From positions 42,958,542 to 43,022,541 of the forward strand of contig OY365809.1 of the NCBI GenBank assembly GCA_959347315.1: a stretch of 64,000 nucleotides of DNA, written 5' to 3'. Below are positions 22,670 to 37,500 of the stretch, in pieces (positions within the stretch are counted from its first letter, which is position 1; every line of letters starts with the position of its first letter). A model generated the notes under the pieces. It did not search any database, was not told where the DNA came from, and saw only the letters and a program-made list of their open reading frames with translations. Position numbers and translations under genes: made by a program. The DNA comes from Bimastos eiseni. Lineage: Eukaryota > Annelida > Clitellata > Crassiclitellata > Lumbricidae.

Positions 22670-25586
22670 GTGAGTACAGTATTTACTTTAAGTTGGCATG
22701 CAGTCAACATGTGTAAAATTTATATAGCGCTTGCAACTGCAACTCGAGTTGTCTGTGCATTCTGCGGCGCGGAACTTAGAAACAAGGACCAAATCAGAGC
22801 AAAACTGCCCAGAAGTCAATGTAGGGTTCCAATCTCAGAATTTACTAGGAGCAGAACTGAGTTGGTGAAAGCTGAAGAATTTAGAGAACGCTATTGGAAA
22901 GTTTTTTGATGATTTGTGGAAGTTTCTACACGACCTGTATGAGCAGATAAAGAACTGAACAATTCTAGGTATGATGTTGACAAATTTATGTGAAACGAGA
23001 AGATGAGTATGCCAACGACTTATTCAATTCAACACCTCATGGGCTTAACTATACTTATAGAATTGGGGACCGCAGCTGAAATACGATATATCATATTTTT
23101 TCTGGCACAAGCTGTGATTGACACAGCGACTATTTACCAGACCATACCATTTACTGATACGAACTTGAAAAAGTGCTACATAACGATGTACATTACGATA
23201 AGTGCCAGTGAACATATACAGTCATTAAAGAGGCATTTGAACTTAGCGGTCACATTTGCCTATATCGCAAGTATTGAAGGACTGCTTCTTAGAAGGCACA
23301 AAGAAGTAGCCAACCAAGTGAACTTTTTATACATTGTATTATACCGAGCATTCTGTTGCATTTAGGTTGTGTTGTATTTTAGTTGCCGTTTGCGTGTTTT
23401 TTGTTATTATGCATTGTGTATGAATGTTTTAACCAATAAAAAGACTTTCCATTGCACACAAGCCACACCCAAACTATAATGAGCAAATTGTGGGCTCCGA
23501 TTCTATAAGTAAGCCCAACTCCTGTGTAAGTGAGTAAATAAGTTAGTAAGTATGTACTTTATTGAATTAACCTGCAAGCACACTGGGGACATCAAATACA
23601 AACTATGAAAGAATGTACAATCACAGAATTTGATGTATGAGTGTGTTTGTATGCATAACATATAGATTGACACGTAATGTATATCACTTTGCAAGTGGCT
23701 CTCAAAAGCACTGCATGTATGGTTGTGTTACTAATTTTGTACAAAGTGCATCAAGTGAGTTGGAGGAATTTACACCTAATTGAGTCAAATGGTCCACGGA
23801 GCAGAACTGATATTTCATGGTTCTGTTACACTGGTTCTCTGTCAACCACTTAGCTGTTGAAGTGCTGTGTTGTCGGTCCTCGGCAGAGGGCTGTATAGAT
23901 GTTGCTGTGTACAATCATGCATTTGTTCTAACTTCTATCTCGAGTTCCGTATTGATCCTATCTATGGAATGGACTTCCTTCTTCTCTACATTCTAACACC
24001 CTATCTAGTTGCATCTATGCCTCTCTTTTTTTCCCACCTCAAAATCTTCCTTTTCTCTGGGATACCTCACATTGGAGTGCTTCTGTTGGCTAAGGCTGTG
24101 GAATAAAAAAAAGACCAAATATGATACAATTCAAGAAACATACGCTCACATAGGAATTTTTGCAGGTTGACGCTATGTGGAGAACATATCTAATTGTCTG
24201 TCTCTGTCTGTCTATGGTCTGCTGGACTCTTCTGTAAGTCATTCGGGTTGCTTGCCCGTATGTCTGTCTGTTTTCGTCTTGGTCTGTTTGTTTGTCTCTT
24301 TGCCTGTATGTGTGTGGTTGGCTGCCTATCTGTCAATATGCCTGTCTTACTCTTTGTGTCGGTCTGCCTGTGTATTTGTCTGGTTGTCTGTCCGAACGGC
24401 TTGTGTGTATCATTCTGTTTGCCTTTCTGTCCGTCAATCTGCTTGCATATGCCTAATCTGTGACATCCGTGTCTGTGTGTAGATCCAGACATTCAGCCTA
24501 GAGATGGTCACCTACCAGGATCTGATCGAAGGCATCTTTCTCAACGAAGTTCTCAAACAGATGTAAGACATGCTGTTGTTGTTGCTGTTGTTGTTCATCA
24601 GTTAGACTCAATTAGCCAGTATTTGGAAATGTGTCATGATATGATGGGCTAAATAGTCCGGGTGCAGAGCCATGCTCTAGCTGTTAACTTGCAGGACTGT
24701 TGATTCAGTGGTACGTGGTTCGAATATCTCACTTTATGTCGTTTACATGTGTAACTTTTAATGGAATTTATTCAGCATAAGATTTATTTAACTTTATTTT
24801 AAAATTGTATACATGTTCAAAGCGTTGTAGTCAGCGTGCTGGGCTGTCATTTGAGAGGTCAAGGGTTAAAATACCTCAGACAGTTGGATAGCATATCATG
24901 CTTCACCTGCAATGTCCTGCATCCATAGCCAACTCAGCTATATAGTGAGAATACTTACATAGGGTTGGTGGGAAGATGACACTCTGAGGGAGGTGACTGC
25001 CGTCTGCCCTCTGAGGCCAAACCTAAGAAATTAAGAATATGAAAATTCAATGTATTCACATGTATAACTTTTAATGTAGTTTCTCCACAGTATCAGATTG
25101 ATTTAACTTTATGTGATAGTTAAGGAAGTTTATTAGTTAATTAATAAATTAATTAGTTAATTAAGTATTGGAGTTTCATGAGCGCTTCATATCCATGGCT
25201 TAATGGCTTATTCAAATTATATTAACTTTGAATGTGATGTAATCCATCAGTTTATTCCTTTAAACTTGACTGATGATTTGTTGTTAATGTTGCTCTCTGA
25301 CCCTGTTGAGGTCACTTCCTCACAGTGATTGATAATACACGGATCAATAAAGGCCCCTACTCCCCTCCCCTTCACTTCCAGCCCCCTTCCCTCCCAATCA
25401 CTCCAGCCCCCTTCCCTCCCCTTCACTTCCAGCCCCCTTCCCTCCCAATCACTCCAGCCCCTTCCCTCCCCATCACCAGACCAATCAAATTCATATCCAT
25501 AACAACCTGTTACATCCTTCTACAGAAATTATCTTGATTTATGAATGTATGCAACTGTTATGTATGTTTTACTTATATATATATAT

Positions 25587-25617
<31 letters not shown>

Positions 25618-28600
25618 TGTGTATGTTTTATATCTATGTACATATATATATATATACATGTTTTTATGTATATATTTTTATGTGTTTGTTTAAAAAATAA
25701 ATACCAATGAATTTGTTTTTTTAACATTGAATACTATTGAGTTTTTTGTTTTAAAAAGATATCCAGTTATTGGATTAGCAAATTACTGCATGCCTGTATG
25801 TGTGTGTGGCTGTGTGTATATGTATTGTGGATGAATGTGTTTCTGTATGCATGTGTTAATACCCCTCACGTTAGGAATTCGTGAATGTTATTGGGATGCT
25901 TGTTTGTAACACAAGAGCACAGTGAAATCAGGAGATGCTATTCTGCCTAGGACACCCAAGGGGAATGAATTGTCTGGCATGGTAAACAGAGCACATGGTA
26001 TGGTACATGGTATGTGGCCTGCCATGACGTACCTGAATGATTTACTGGAAAGATGTAATTGCGATTTGTTACCACTTTAATGCCCTGCATTTTGCATAAA
26101 CTAAATCAATGACTCACCAAAAAAAATTCTCAATTGGGTCAGTATCAACTCTCTTAAGTTAGGGAGATAGCTTGAAGTGGGCAAGGAATTTGAAAAAGGT
26201 TAGTCTTTATTTAAGGATTCTTGGCTATGGATGCAGGCACAGAAATGAGTTGACTTCAAAAGATTTAATAGATTTCAAGACTACAGAAAATGAGAAACGT
26301 TGACAAAAGACAATCATTAGTTTTCCAAATAACTCTGCGATAGACGAAGTCATTCAGCAAAGACTCTGAGGGTTTGGAAATTTATAGAGAATACCAGCCG
26401 ACCAAATCCCACTCAATGCACTAAATGCAAGATTCGAAGAAAACAAAAGCAAACAAGACTATGCTGGATATTAACGAGGATATAACAGCACTTGCGCTAA
26501 CAATAAGGAAAGCATTGGAATTGAGAAATGACAGAGGACCAAGGAGGGCTTTTATTCGTACTCATCATCACTGGATTGTTCACTGGCATCAGGAACTGAT
26601 GATGATGATGACGATGTCTGTATTTGTGAAGGAATAACTGAGCGGACCAAACACTCCAACAACGGAAAGACTCAAAAGATTTTAGTTTAAGCTGGTGTTA
26701 TTTAAATGCTCAATTACAACTGCCAGACAATTTGTGAATGTTGTGGGGTAGTGTCTGGTTTCAGCAGCCATTGCTTTTCCTTGTCTAGAGGTGTGGCCCT
26801 GATTATGGTGTCATATTATCCAAGCAAGTTTGTTATTCATTATTGCTAAGTGTGAGGATTATTTGCCTCAGCCATTGAGAGGGTGGGGTAAACCAAATGG
26901 GAAGTTAACTGGTTGGTCCCTACTAATGACCTGGGAGGAGTGGAGGGTAAACTGAGGGCTCTATTGGTGTTGACAGACACAGGGACAGACAAAGAGACAT
27001 CTGGCAAGAAGATATAGACAGACAAATCGAGTAGGAGACAGATAAAAAAAAAGACAAAGGCACTAATGCAGACAGTCAGACACAAAAAACAGCGAGGCAG
27101 ACATACAGACAAAGAGAAATGGAGCAGGAGGAGGAAAGAAGAAATAGACAGAAAGAGACAAAAGCATAGATGCAGACAGACAGACAGACAGACACAGGGA
27201 CAGACAAAGAGAAATAATCAATAGGCAAATTGAGTAAGAGACAGATGTAAAGAAGAGACAAAGACAGAGATACAGACAGAGTCAAACAGAGATACTCACA
27301 AAGACAGGCAGATAAGAAAAGACTAGGGTAAATTTAAAGAGGTAAACAGTAATCCGGCAGCATAGACAAAGGGGTTAACTGGTGTGGGGTATGTCAAAGG
27401 GGTAATGCAGAACACACCTATAGCGGAAGTGAAACCCTGGATGGTTTTTTTTTATCTCTTGGCTTAGAAATCTCGTTCAAAATTCTTAATAAAAGCTCTT
27501 CGTGTGAACTTAATGGAAAAAACATCCATGGTGTTTTATCCTGGGCAACATATCTAGGGGTGTTGTCCTGCCTCCAGGGGTGAGAATAAGGGGGCAGGAG
27601 AGGACGGTCCCCATCTATATTTCAGGTGGATGGGAAGGCGCTGCGTATATCCCCCTATATTTCACAAATATTTAATTAATATTGAACATTTCTGCAATTT
27701 TTTCCATGGTTCGTCCTTTTTTGCTGTATCGATGTTTGGAATTAAAAGTTGTTTCCAACCTGTCCCCAAACCCAACTTTTTTCGATCTGCCTCCCCCAAA
27801 CCTATTACTAAGTCTCCGCTTATGCCTGCCTACATTGTAAACTATTTCTGACAGTTACAGTTAGTTAAACAGTATGAGCCAATGAGCCTGGTTAGTAAAT
27901 TGATGGTGACCATTTGCAGAATACCTGACCCGGGACCCTGTGCATGTAGTCATTGGGGAATGAATTAATACAGGGGTGATTTAAGCAATATGAGCAATGT
28001 TTGAGCATGGTTAGTGCCTTGATTATTATAGCTGAGTAGCAATTCCTCAAGCTAGACTCCAGGTGACGATGCATTTTAAATGTCAACTGGCGATTTCATT
28101 TTTTTAGCCTCGGCATATGATGATGGTGGTGGGACATGAGGGTGGTGGCATATGATGGTGGTGGCATATAAGGGTGTGACTGACTGTCCAACAGGCTAGC
28201 TACTGTGCTTTGAACACTCTATGCGGTGTTGTAAAATGATTGTGTAGTAAACCATCAATTATTTATTAATGAAGATGTCTTTATTTGTCTTTGTTTACAT
28301 GGATTTCTTTTCTTTTGTAGCGATTCTCGGTTGTCGTTTGATGGTCTGAAGAACAATGTGGAGGATGCGAGAGACAAGATGGCCAACTGGGAGCTGCTGC
28401 TGAAGAACATCCGGGTCTTCTATCAGGTAGCCTCCATCTGCCTCCCGCTGCTATAGTGACCTAATCAGTACAACCTGTTAGTCAGTGATGGAAATGTTTG
28501 CAATTGCTGCTATCAGTCAGTCTGGCATCACTGATGTTTATCCCAGAACACTTGTTGAGGATGAGTGGATGGAACTGAAGGAATGTTGAGATGATGTTGA

Positions 28601-31600
28601 GGGTGATGATGAGGTGGCTGCCGATGATGATGATGGCTATGAGGTGAAGAGATTGATAATGATAACAATTGATGGGAATTATGATGATGCAGTTTATTAT
28701 AGTGTTGACGATGATGATGGTGATGAGGCAGTACAAAATAATTGAAGTTTATGTCCCTCATCAGGTTCAAAAGCACACATTGATGAGGATAATAAAGTGA
28801 ATTGAAGATGCTCATGAATCTGGAAGATGCTGTTGCATGTGGAAGATGATAGTGTATGTGGAAGATGATAGTGTATGTGGAAGATGATAGTGTATGTGGA
28901 AGATGATAGTGTATGTGGAAGATGATAGTGTACGTGGAAGATGCTGTTGCATGTGGAGGATGCTCTTGTATGTGGAAGAGGCCTCCGTTACCATGACATG
29001 TTGGTGTATGATGGTGTATGTTGAAGATGCTCCTGAGTCTGGAGGATTCTTATCTATGTGGACGAGTGCAAGGTTGATTTGATGGTGGTGCGGATAATGA
29101 CAGCAATGCTTCGAATGGTTCAAACAAAAGAACTTCGGTATAATTTATTCCTAACCAGTTTATCTGCTGTAACTGAAGCATATTTGATGTTGATTGTGTT
29201 AGAATGTGACAATCATGCTAATACTTATTTTGAACATCAATCACTGGCAAATTGCTTGCCTGCAATTCATCAGCAATTACTGACTTTTTTGCTTAAGTAT
29301 CATTTGATCCAAATTGATGCCACAGGTCAATTGCAGGGATTTGATAAATTTTTTTATTGTCTCTTGTCCTGTTGCGGGTTTTTTTTTATGGTTTGTGGAT
29401 ATTTGCAGTGAGTGTTGCTGAATTTTAGGGTTTGATTAGGGGCAGCATGTGTGGCTGTCACAATTATTACTGTTGCAATCAGCTTAACATAACATTGCCT
29501 TATTTAACTGTGAAATATGATCAGACATTTCTAAACAGTTCTCTGCTGTGGCACTCTTGTCTGAACTGCTGATCGTTTGGTTGACAATGAATACACTTCA
29601 ATACAATACACCTTTTTTTGGCTATTGCGCTTCTTACACAGTCCAGAAGTGCACAGATGGTACTGATGCAGTTATATTAAAGTAAGTAAGTATATGCTTT
29701 ATTGGACCACATGCAAACACACTGGATGAACATCATATATGAACAATCCAAGAATGTACAATATGGATGAACTGAAACTCGACTTGGATACTCGAATCGG
29801 CCGAGCATCGTAGAACTTGGCATTACTTTAACTTGGACAAACAATAGGTCTGAGTATTAATAAATTAAAAAACACAAATACAGTTACTAGTAGCTCTTAC
29901 TAGATGCTATTTCCTAGTGTTAGCGGAAGCACACACAAAAATTCATAAAAATTGTGCAAACTACCAATTTAAAAGTCAAGAGAATGAGACTTTTTTGAAT
30001 ATTCGGTACTCGGACTCAGTACTACTCACTTGTAACACCCGGTATTAGGTAGGACATTGTTTATCACTATTGTACAATCACAAAACAATCACCATAAGAT
30101 ATTACAAAACAGATGTCTTTGAGGCTTTGAGAAAGCAAAGAGTAAGTAAGCAATTGCAATAGAGCAACTGCGCACGAAAAACTTTCTCAAGGTCCCTACA
30201 CAGTACACACTAGTAAACAGTGATCGCCTTGAACGAGGATCAAACCCGTGCTCTCCGCATTACAAGTCGACCGCTCTAACCAACGTATACACGATGCCAT
30301 AGCTGTCAAGAGATGGATCCCTTCCTTCGTCCTGGGGTTGATTGTCATCAGTGTGCAATTGTTTCCATAATTTATAATTAGTCTGGGTTTGGTTAACAGC
30401 ATGTGAGTGGTTTATAATAGCAGACATTGTGGCTCTATTTCGTGAGCAGAGATTTTTTACTGGAAATCAATATCCCGTGAGAACGCCACCAGACCCAGCG
30501 AATTAAAGCTGAGGAAACGACATCTGGCCATGAACCACTCTGCTATATACTACATTGAGAAAATGGTCTGCAGATTAAGGCAGAGGTAGTTGAGCGATTG
30601 GAAAATCACAGTCAAAATTGTACCTACATTCATAAATAATTTGCCAATGGGGAATTATTTATGATGCAGAACCAGAGAGGTTATGGCTTTGCCAAAGTGC
30701 CAAGGCAAATAGTTCTTGTCGACGTCAGAGGCCTCGGTTGCCATGACATGTTGTTAAACTCTGGATACTTTCATCTTGAATTTTTGAGTGAAAATGGTTA
30801 CTAATTTAGGGAATATTGTATCAATCAATCAATGTGAACTTCGGATAGAAGATGAGGAGCTGACCCTTAAGCTGGCCCTGAAACAGCCATGGATATGAAA
30901 CAGTGTTAACAAATTCATTTTCTTAGCCTCTGCATATGAGTGTTGTTTTCCATTCCTCTCCCTCACCGTCTCAGCTTCCCACCGACAGCTGATTTGACTA
31001 TAGGGGTGCAGGTGTGCAGAAATCTTGAACAAAATTTCTTGGCTATTGGGGATTTTAACCCACAACCCTCGATTGACAGTCCAGCATGTGCCCTCATTTT
31101 GATAATTTACCATGTTACTAAGTCTGAGGGCATTTCAAGGACAGCAGTAAACTGCCGAAAGTACAATTGAAAGCGTTAAGCAACTATTTATCAGGGATAA
31201 ATGAAAGCGGAAGAGGCACTGTTGATCATTTGCAGCTGGCAAACTATTCTATAAATGGTCTCAAGTTGCTCGTCTCCCTTAACGTTATCTCCTCATTGGT
31301 ATCTTCTATCTAGCACACAAATGATGCTAAATGTATCAGTAAGAACAGAAATGATATCAGTAGACTAAAATGCATACAGACTTATGCACTGGCCTGTGGG
31401 TCTCAGTATCTCATGTGGGGCAATAGACAACTAGTGTTCTATCTGCTTGGATATGCTATATAAAATTACAAATTTCATGCACATTGTGATCAATAAGATT
31501 TTCAAATTGCTTTTAAGCCATCCAATGATGGGCTCTATCCTTGTTGCACCACCTACTGAAATGAAATGAGTCTGATTAACGTAACGGAAAGTTAACTTCA

Positions 31601-33706
31601 TGGCTGACATTTTTTGCTAACTGTAGTAACATATTCGATATTAACAACGTGTAACATCATAGAGGCTACCGTGGAGTAGCTATCTTTAAGTGGAGCTATA
31701 TAAATGTTCAGTTACATTAAATTTCTCTTCGTTTATACATGTAATAACTTTACATGTACTACATGGAATGCTTACACATGCACGTTCAGACTGAGGACCT
31801 TGGTCTCCAGTTGTTCTGGAATGCAATATTTGGCATTCCTTAGGAGCCAAAAGACTTTACCTTGCCACTGGCCGTATTGGTCTGGCGTGACATGTGCCTG
31901 CATCAGGCGGGTTAACGCGACGGATTCCGACTGTGCCTAAGCCACTGTGAAATTGGATTAGATCTAATCAATACAGACATTGGGTGGAGGGTGAAGCGCA
32001 GCCGTGCGAAGCTTCTTCGTCTGTGTCTCTGTCTGGTGATACATTGTCTGCGGAACAATAGCATTCTTGTCTATATCGAATGCCATTGTTTTACCTCTCA
32101 TGAAGATATGCGGCGTTTCTGCGAAAGCGTGCAGAAATTGGACTACACTCTGTGATGACAAAGATCATTAGCGTCGCACTCCTCCTTTATCCAGGCTTGT
32201 GACTGGCGCTAGTGGTGCAAGCAGTGGAGGAGTTTGTACAATCTCCATTTTCGAGATGTTCTTGTAGAGCAAGTAATTATATTCTTATTAACCAAGCTAC
32301 TAAGAAACTCTGTTGATAAATATATACTAACAATGAGTATTTTGAGCATCTTCTGGGGGATTGGTGGTCATGGGGAGTACCGGAGTGGTAGACGGATGTC
32401 TACTTGGGGTAGCAGTTAGTGCAGGACATGATCCAGATCCGAAAGTACAATAATGAAGTGAATTTGAGACTTGTTTGCTGGTAGTACTGATGTTAAATAC
32501 ATGTGCTTATGGCATGTGTACATCTAAATACACAGCCGCCTGCGTACTTGCATGTGAACTCCGCCACTGTTTGGACTTTGCCAGTGCCAGTCCAAAGCCT
32601 GGTGAAAGGAGGAGGGCAACACCAAATCATCTTCGATATGGAACGGTGTCATTAAAAAATCAACACACGTATTTGCATGTATGTATGACATCGTACTTAT
32701 CATGCATACGTATATCCAGAAATACTTGCGTGCATATATGTGATTTTTATTTAATTTATTTTTAGCCTCGAACTTTCGGAATTTATTTTTATCAGTTATT
32801 GTTCTTTTTGTTATGATCATAATTATCATCATCAGTGTTATTAGCTGCTACAGCGACTATAGCAACTAATAACACTGATGATGCTAATTATAATAATTAT
32901 AATAAATAGCAGTGGCAGTAGTACTTTGTGGTATTAGAAGTGACATCATCATCATCATCATAACAAAGTGAAAAATCTAGCATAATAGGATCAAGATAAA
33001 GAAGATTGCGGTTGAGCTTACTTTAAACAGGTCTGGACTCTGAAGTGTGTTGTGCGTCATTCATTGCAATGCGTCAGCCTTTCATCCAGTTCTAAAGCAA
33101 ATCTTACTTTATTATTATTAGAAAGAGACTATTATTATTACCATTATTATCCAAACATCAGTAACTTGCAAAATTAAAACCCAGGCTTGAAGATGCATTC
33201 TGATACCATTATACATGACTGGAAAGATACTGCTGCTGATAATGATCATTATGATGATGAAGTATGTGATTATTTGGTCATAAAATTCGCCATTTCAAGG
33301 AATATAGAGTCCGTGTGTGTGTGTCTGTGTTTGTCTGTGTGTGTGTCTGTGTTTGTCTGTGTGTGTGTCTGTGTGTCTGTGTTTGTCTGTGTGTGTCTGT
33401 GTTTGTCTGTGTGTGTGTGTCTGTGTTTGTCTGTGTGTGTGTGTGTCTGTGTTTGTCTGTGTGTGTGCAAGAAAGCTTTCTTAGATATGCACTACATCTG
33501 ATTGTGTTACCTATATAGATATTGTTGTATATGTGTGTAATATCTATTATATTTGTCTGTCTACAGTTCATATATATATATATTTAAATATAATTATATT
33601 TAATGTTGTGTGATTATTGTCATTAGCCATGTGTACCAGGCAAGAAAGCTATCTTGGAGATATGTGCTACAATTGAATATGTTATGTATGTATATATATA
33701 TCATAG

Positions 33707-33749
<43 letters not shown>

Positions 33750-34476
33750 TGTATATATCATATCTTTAAGCTTACGTACATACTGTATATGTGTCTATAT
33801 AGGTAATGTATATTTATAAGATATTTTTATATTTATACGATTTTGCCCTGTATACATTATATGAGTGTAGCGGTGGTAATGATGGCCTTTTCTTGGCAAG
33901 GAAGTGACGACCGAGGGGAGGGGTGGGGGTGCTGAGTGGGTCTGAGGGGGTCATTGAGGCTCTTCTAAGAAAGCGTCTGGTCCAGCTAGACACCATGCCG
34001 GTCTCGACCCAACCCCCTTCGCTCAGCTGCTGGGTCACATCCAGCCAGCTGCTGAAACTAAGGGCAGCCATCTGTGGGATGCGGTTAATAGGATGCTGGC
34101 TGTTGGTCAGTTGTTGTTACTCTTCGGCGGCTGCGGAGTCTGTTGAATGCAGATAAGATGCTGGATAACAAAACCTTTTATACCTGCGGGGAAAGCACCC
34201 GGGAAATTACTTATGCCTACAGATTTATTACAGGATACTGAGCACAGCTACGTTGTATCGTATTGGAAAATTTATATAGCGCTTCTATTAGCACTAGCTA
34301 TCCAGAAGCACTCTCGGCGTACCAGATTGGCAGTCATACAGCGACAGGGAAACAGACAGAAACACGGATAGACAGAAGGAGTCATTTAACCTGTACTTAG
34401 GCCTTTAGCTTTAGTCTATTTATAGTCAATTTTAGTCCTACTTTAGTGCATTTTATATTATAATATATATAATATA

Positions 34477-34528
<52 letters not shown>

Positions 34529-37500
34529 TCATTCTTGTTAGCATAGGCTCATAGATTATTTATAAAGAGATGCATACTACTGAGGTATTAAAGGCAGACA
34601 TAAGCAGACTGAGAATTGGAGGGAGATCTAAGAAGGACCTAATGATGATGATAGATGAAGATGTCAGTCATTACTCATCATTATTTCTAGTTCTTGGCCA
34701 ACACTGTTATCACAGGTCAAATCGGTTGGCTGTTTAACTAATAACCTATGAGGCCTTTTGAGATTTCTGCCCTAACACTTCTGAACAAGGAAATTCGGAC
34801 GAAATGCTTGGATGTAATTATCATAATTGTTAATTTCAAAGTCCTCAGAAATTCTGTTTTCATTTTCTAAAGTACAGTTCCTGATCTGTCTGAATTTATG
34901 GGTTTTATTTGTTGAATTATAGATGTTATTACGAAACTGCCATGCTATAGGCACAATTTGTTTGCATTTAGTGCTCTTGGTACTTGGGACCTGATGATAA
35001 TGTCATTATGCCGGTGGTATAGACTGTTTTTAGCCAATTTTTAGTTCATTTATAGTCCGTTTTTAGTCAATTTTAGTCCGTTTTTGGTTAGTTTATAGTC
35101 TGTTTTTAGTCCGTTTGTGGTCAGTATTTTAGTCCAGTTATAGTTCTGTTTTAGTCTGCTTTAGTCCTTTTCTTGGGTTGAACCTGTGGCTATGGAGGAT
35201 TGGTGGAATGGGAGTGCCTCACCCTGTGCTGTCTGGAAATAACAGACCCTAAGCTCTCACAGGTGTAATGACCTCTGGTAGTAAATCATTCACACTGTGG
35301 CCTACATCTAGAGACGTCAGTGTGAACCTTTCCAGGATGTTTAGACGGAACTGCTTGATTGAGAGTGGCCAGCTGTGCAGGTGCTTTCAGACTAGACAGT
35401 TTGTGTGGATGGATGGGTGGAGCACATGTCGGTATGTATGTAAGTCTATATATGTGTATGTCTGTATGTGTGAGTATGTATGTGTGTTAGGGTATAACCG
35501 AGTAGACAATTTCCACCGGGTGCCGAATCCGAGTATTTGGATGCACTATTTGCCGGATCCGGGTACGAATCGAATAGTAGTGGCAAATCTAGCCAGCGAC
35601 TTGAGAAGCGAGTACCATCCGTAGGCAAAGCGTAGTTAACCTGCCACATGCACAGCTACGGATAACTATCTATAGTCAATGCAGAGTCTATAGCATTATC
35701 CTTCATATAGCATATCGTCGCACACTAGGCAGTGACAATAAATTTATAATTTAATAACTTTATTTGTGAAAAAACTGTAAAACCTTGTTATAAAATTTGA
35801 AATATGAAGTTATCAATGACGTCTTTACTCTCTAATGTTTACCGGAAAGTGGGTGGCGCCAATTCAAGCTGGAAAATTACTGATTTTTTTTGCCACCTGG
35901 TGAATACAACCAAAAGAAATAAAAATATATAAATTAACATTATTATTTTAAAGAAAATTCAATGGAATGTTAAGTTCTTGTTCACTTAATCAATAACTTA
36001 TGAGTAAGTGCATTTGTCCTAAATGTATTTGATGAAAAAATATTATTTTATCAAAAAATATTATTTTTATCAAAAAAGTTATTTTTAGCTATTTGCGGGT
36101 GTAGTATTTGCCGAGGCAAATACTTCCAGATAGTCCAATATTCGGCCGAGGTGAATGTCCGAGGCGATTTCTGGTTATACCCTAATGTGTGTATGTATGT
36201 ATATATATATGTCTGTATGTGTGCATATGTCTGTATGTGTATGTGTGTGTATATGTGTGTATATGTTTGTTTATGTGCATTTGTGTAATTGGATATTTTT
36301 TTATGTCCAGCTATGGTTCTGTTAGCTGAGAGTTGTCCAGTAGGTGTGTGACTAATTTGCATTTAAATGTTTTGCCTCTGTTTCAGGATGTGATGGCTTG
36401 CTACATTGTCATGAAGCCTCCAAACATCTTCACCATTTGTTCACATCCAGAATCAGGTCAGCCCAGATGATGATGACTCTGGCTTTCTATTCTTGCCTGC
36501 AACCACTTTGTCTTCCTGCCATTATCTTTGTCTTCCTGCCATTATCTTTGTCTTCCTGCCATTATCTTTGTCTTCCTGCCATTATCTTTGTCTTCCTGCC
36601 ATTATCTTTGTCTTCCTGCCATTATCTTTGTCTTCCTGCCATTATCTTTGTCTTCCTGGCATTATCTTTGTCTTTCTGCCATTATCTTTGTTTGTCTCTG
36701 TCAATGAAAAAACACACGTAAATGTGACGTAATGACTCGTTTGTTGACTTTTTTTCATGGTCATTGATGAGTCAGTATCTGCCTAATAAATTATTGTCAT
36801 TGCATCAGTCCAGGGCTGCTGCTGCTGCTTTAAGAGCAAGGAGAGCCTTCCCTTTATGCTTGAGTGCTGTAATAATTATGCCAAACAAATTTCTGTCTAC
36901 GACAACGACCTCTACGGAAGCCCAACAGTGACATACGATTATTTTTATTTATCTAGTGCGCAGTAAATATTATCTAGTGCGCACTAGAAAACTATTTAGT
37001 GCACACTAAATATTATCTAGTGCACACTAAATATTATCTAGTGCGAACTAGAAAACTATCTAGTGCACACTAGATAAATCTATGCAGAATGTCTGACAGA
37101 AATCAATGCCAAGAATATCCTAGTGAAAATCGCTTTTTAAGCTTAGAAAACAATATAGTGGCCCAGATATGTTCCATGTCTTGGTCACAGGCTTTAATCT
37201 ACTCAAAGGAGTCAAAGCTACTGTCTTTCGACCTTGTACAAAGCGCTCAGCCAAAGTTGCCTGTGAGCACTTCTGAAGTTTGTAGGTATGGCATTATTGA
37301 AGTGCAGTTAGGCCTATATTGTGGAGTATTAACACAGGGCCACTCCATAAACTCTGTGTGTGGCTCAATAAAGACAATGGTCTTATCATTAAGCTACAAC
37401 TCCTGCAATATTCCCAGCTCAGTGCGAGCAAACAGGTGCTGAGCGCAAAGGCCAACGGCCTGCGCATGCCATAGTTAGTGTGAGAAAGGGTTGGATGTAG

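Noticed and set aside
30230..30300. tRNA gene on minus
   Set aside because: A and B boxes are visible but the acceptor stem does not pair and a SINE body follows.
36950..37080. CRISPR-like spaced palindromes CTAGTGCGCACTAG
   Set aside because: They belong to the inverted-repeat transposon and the genome is animal.
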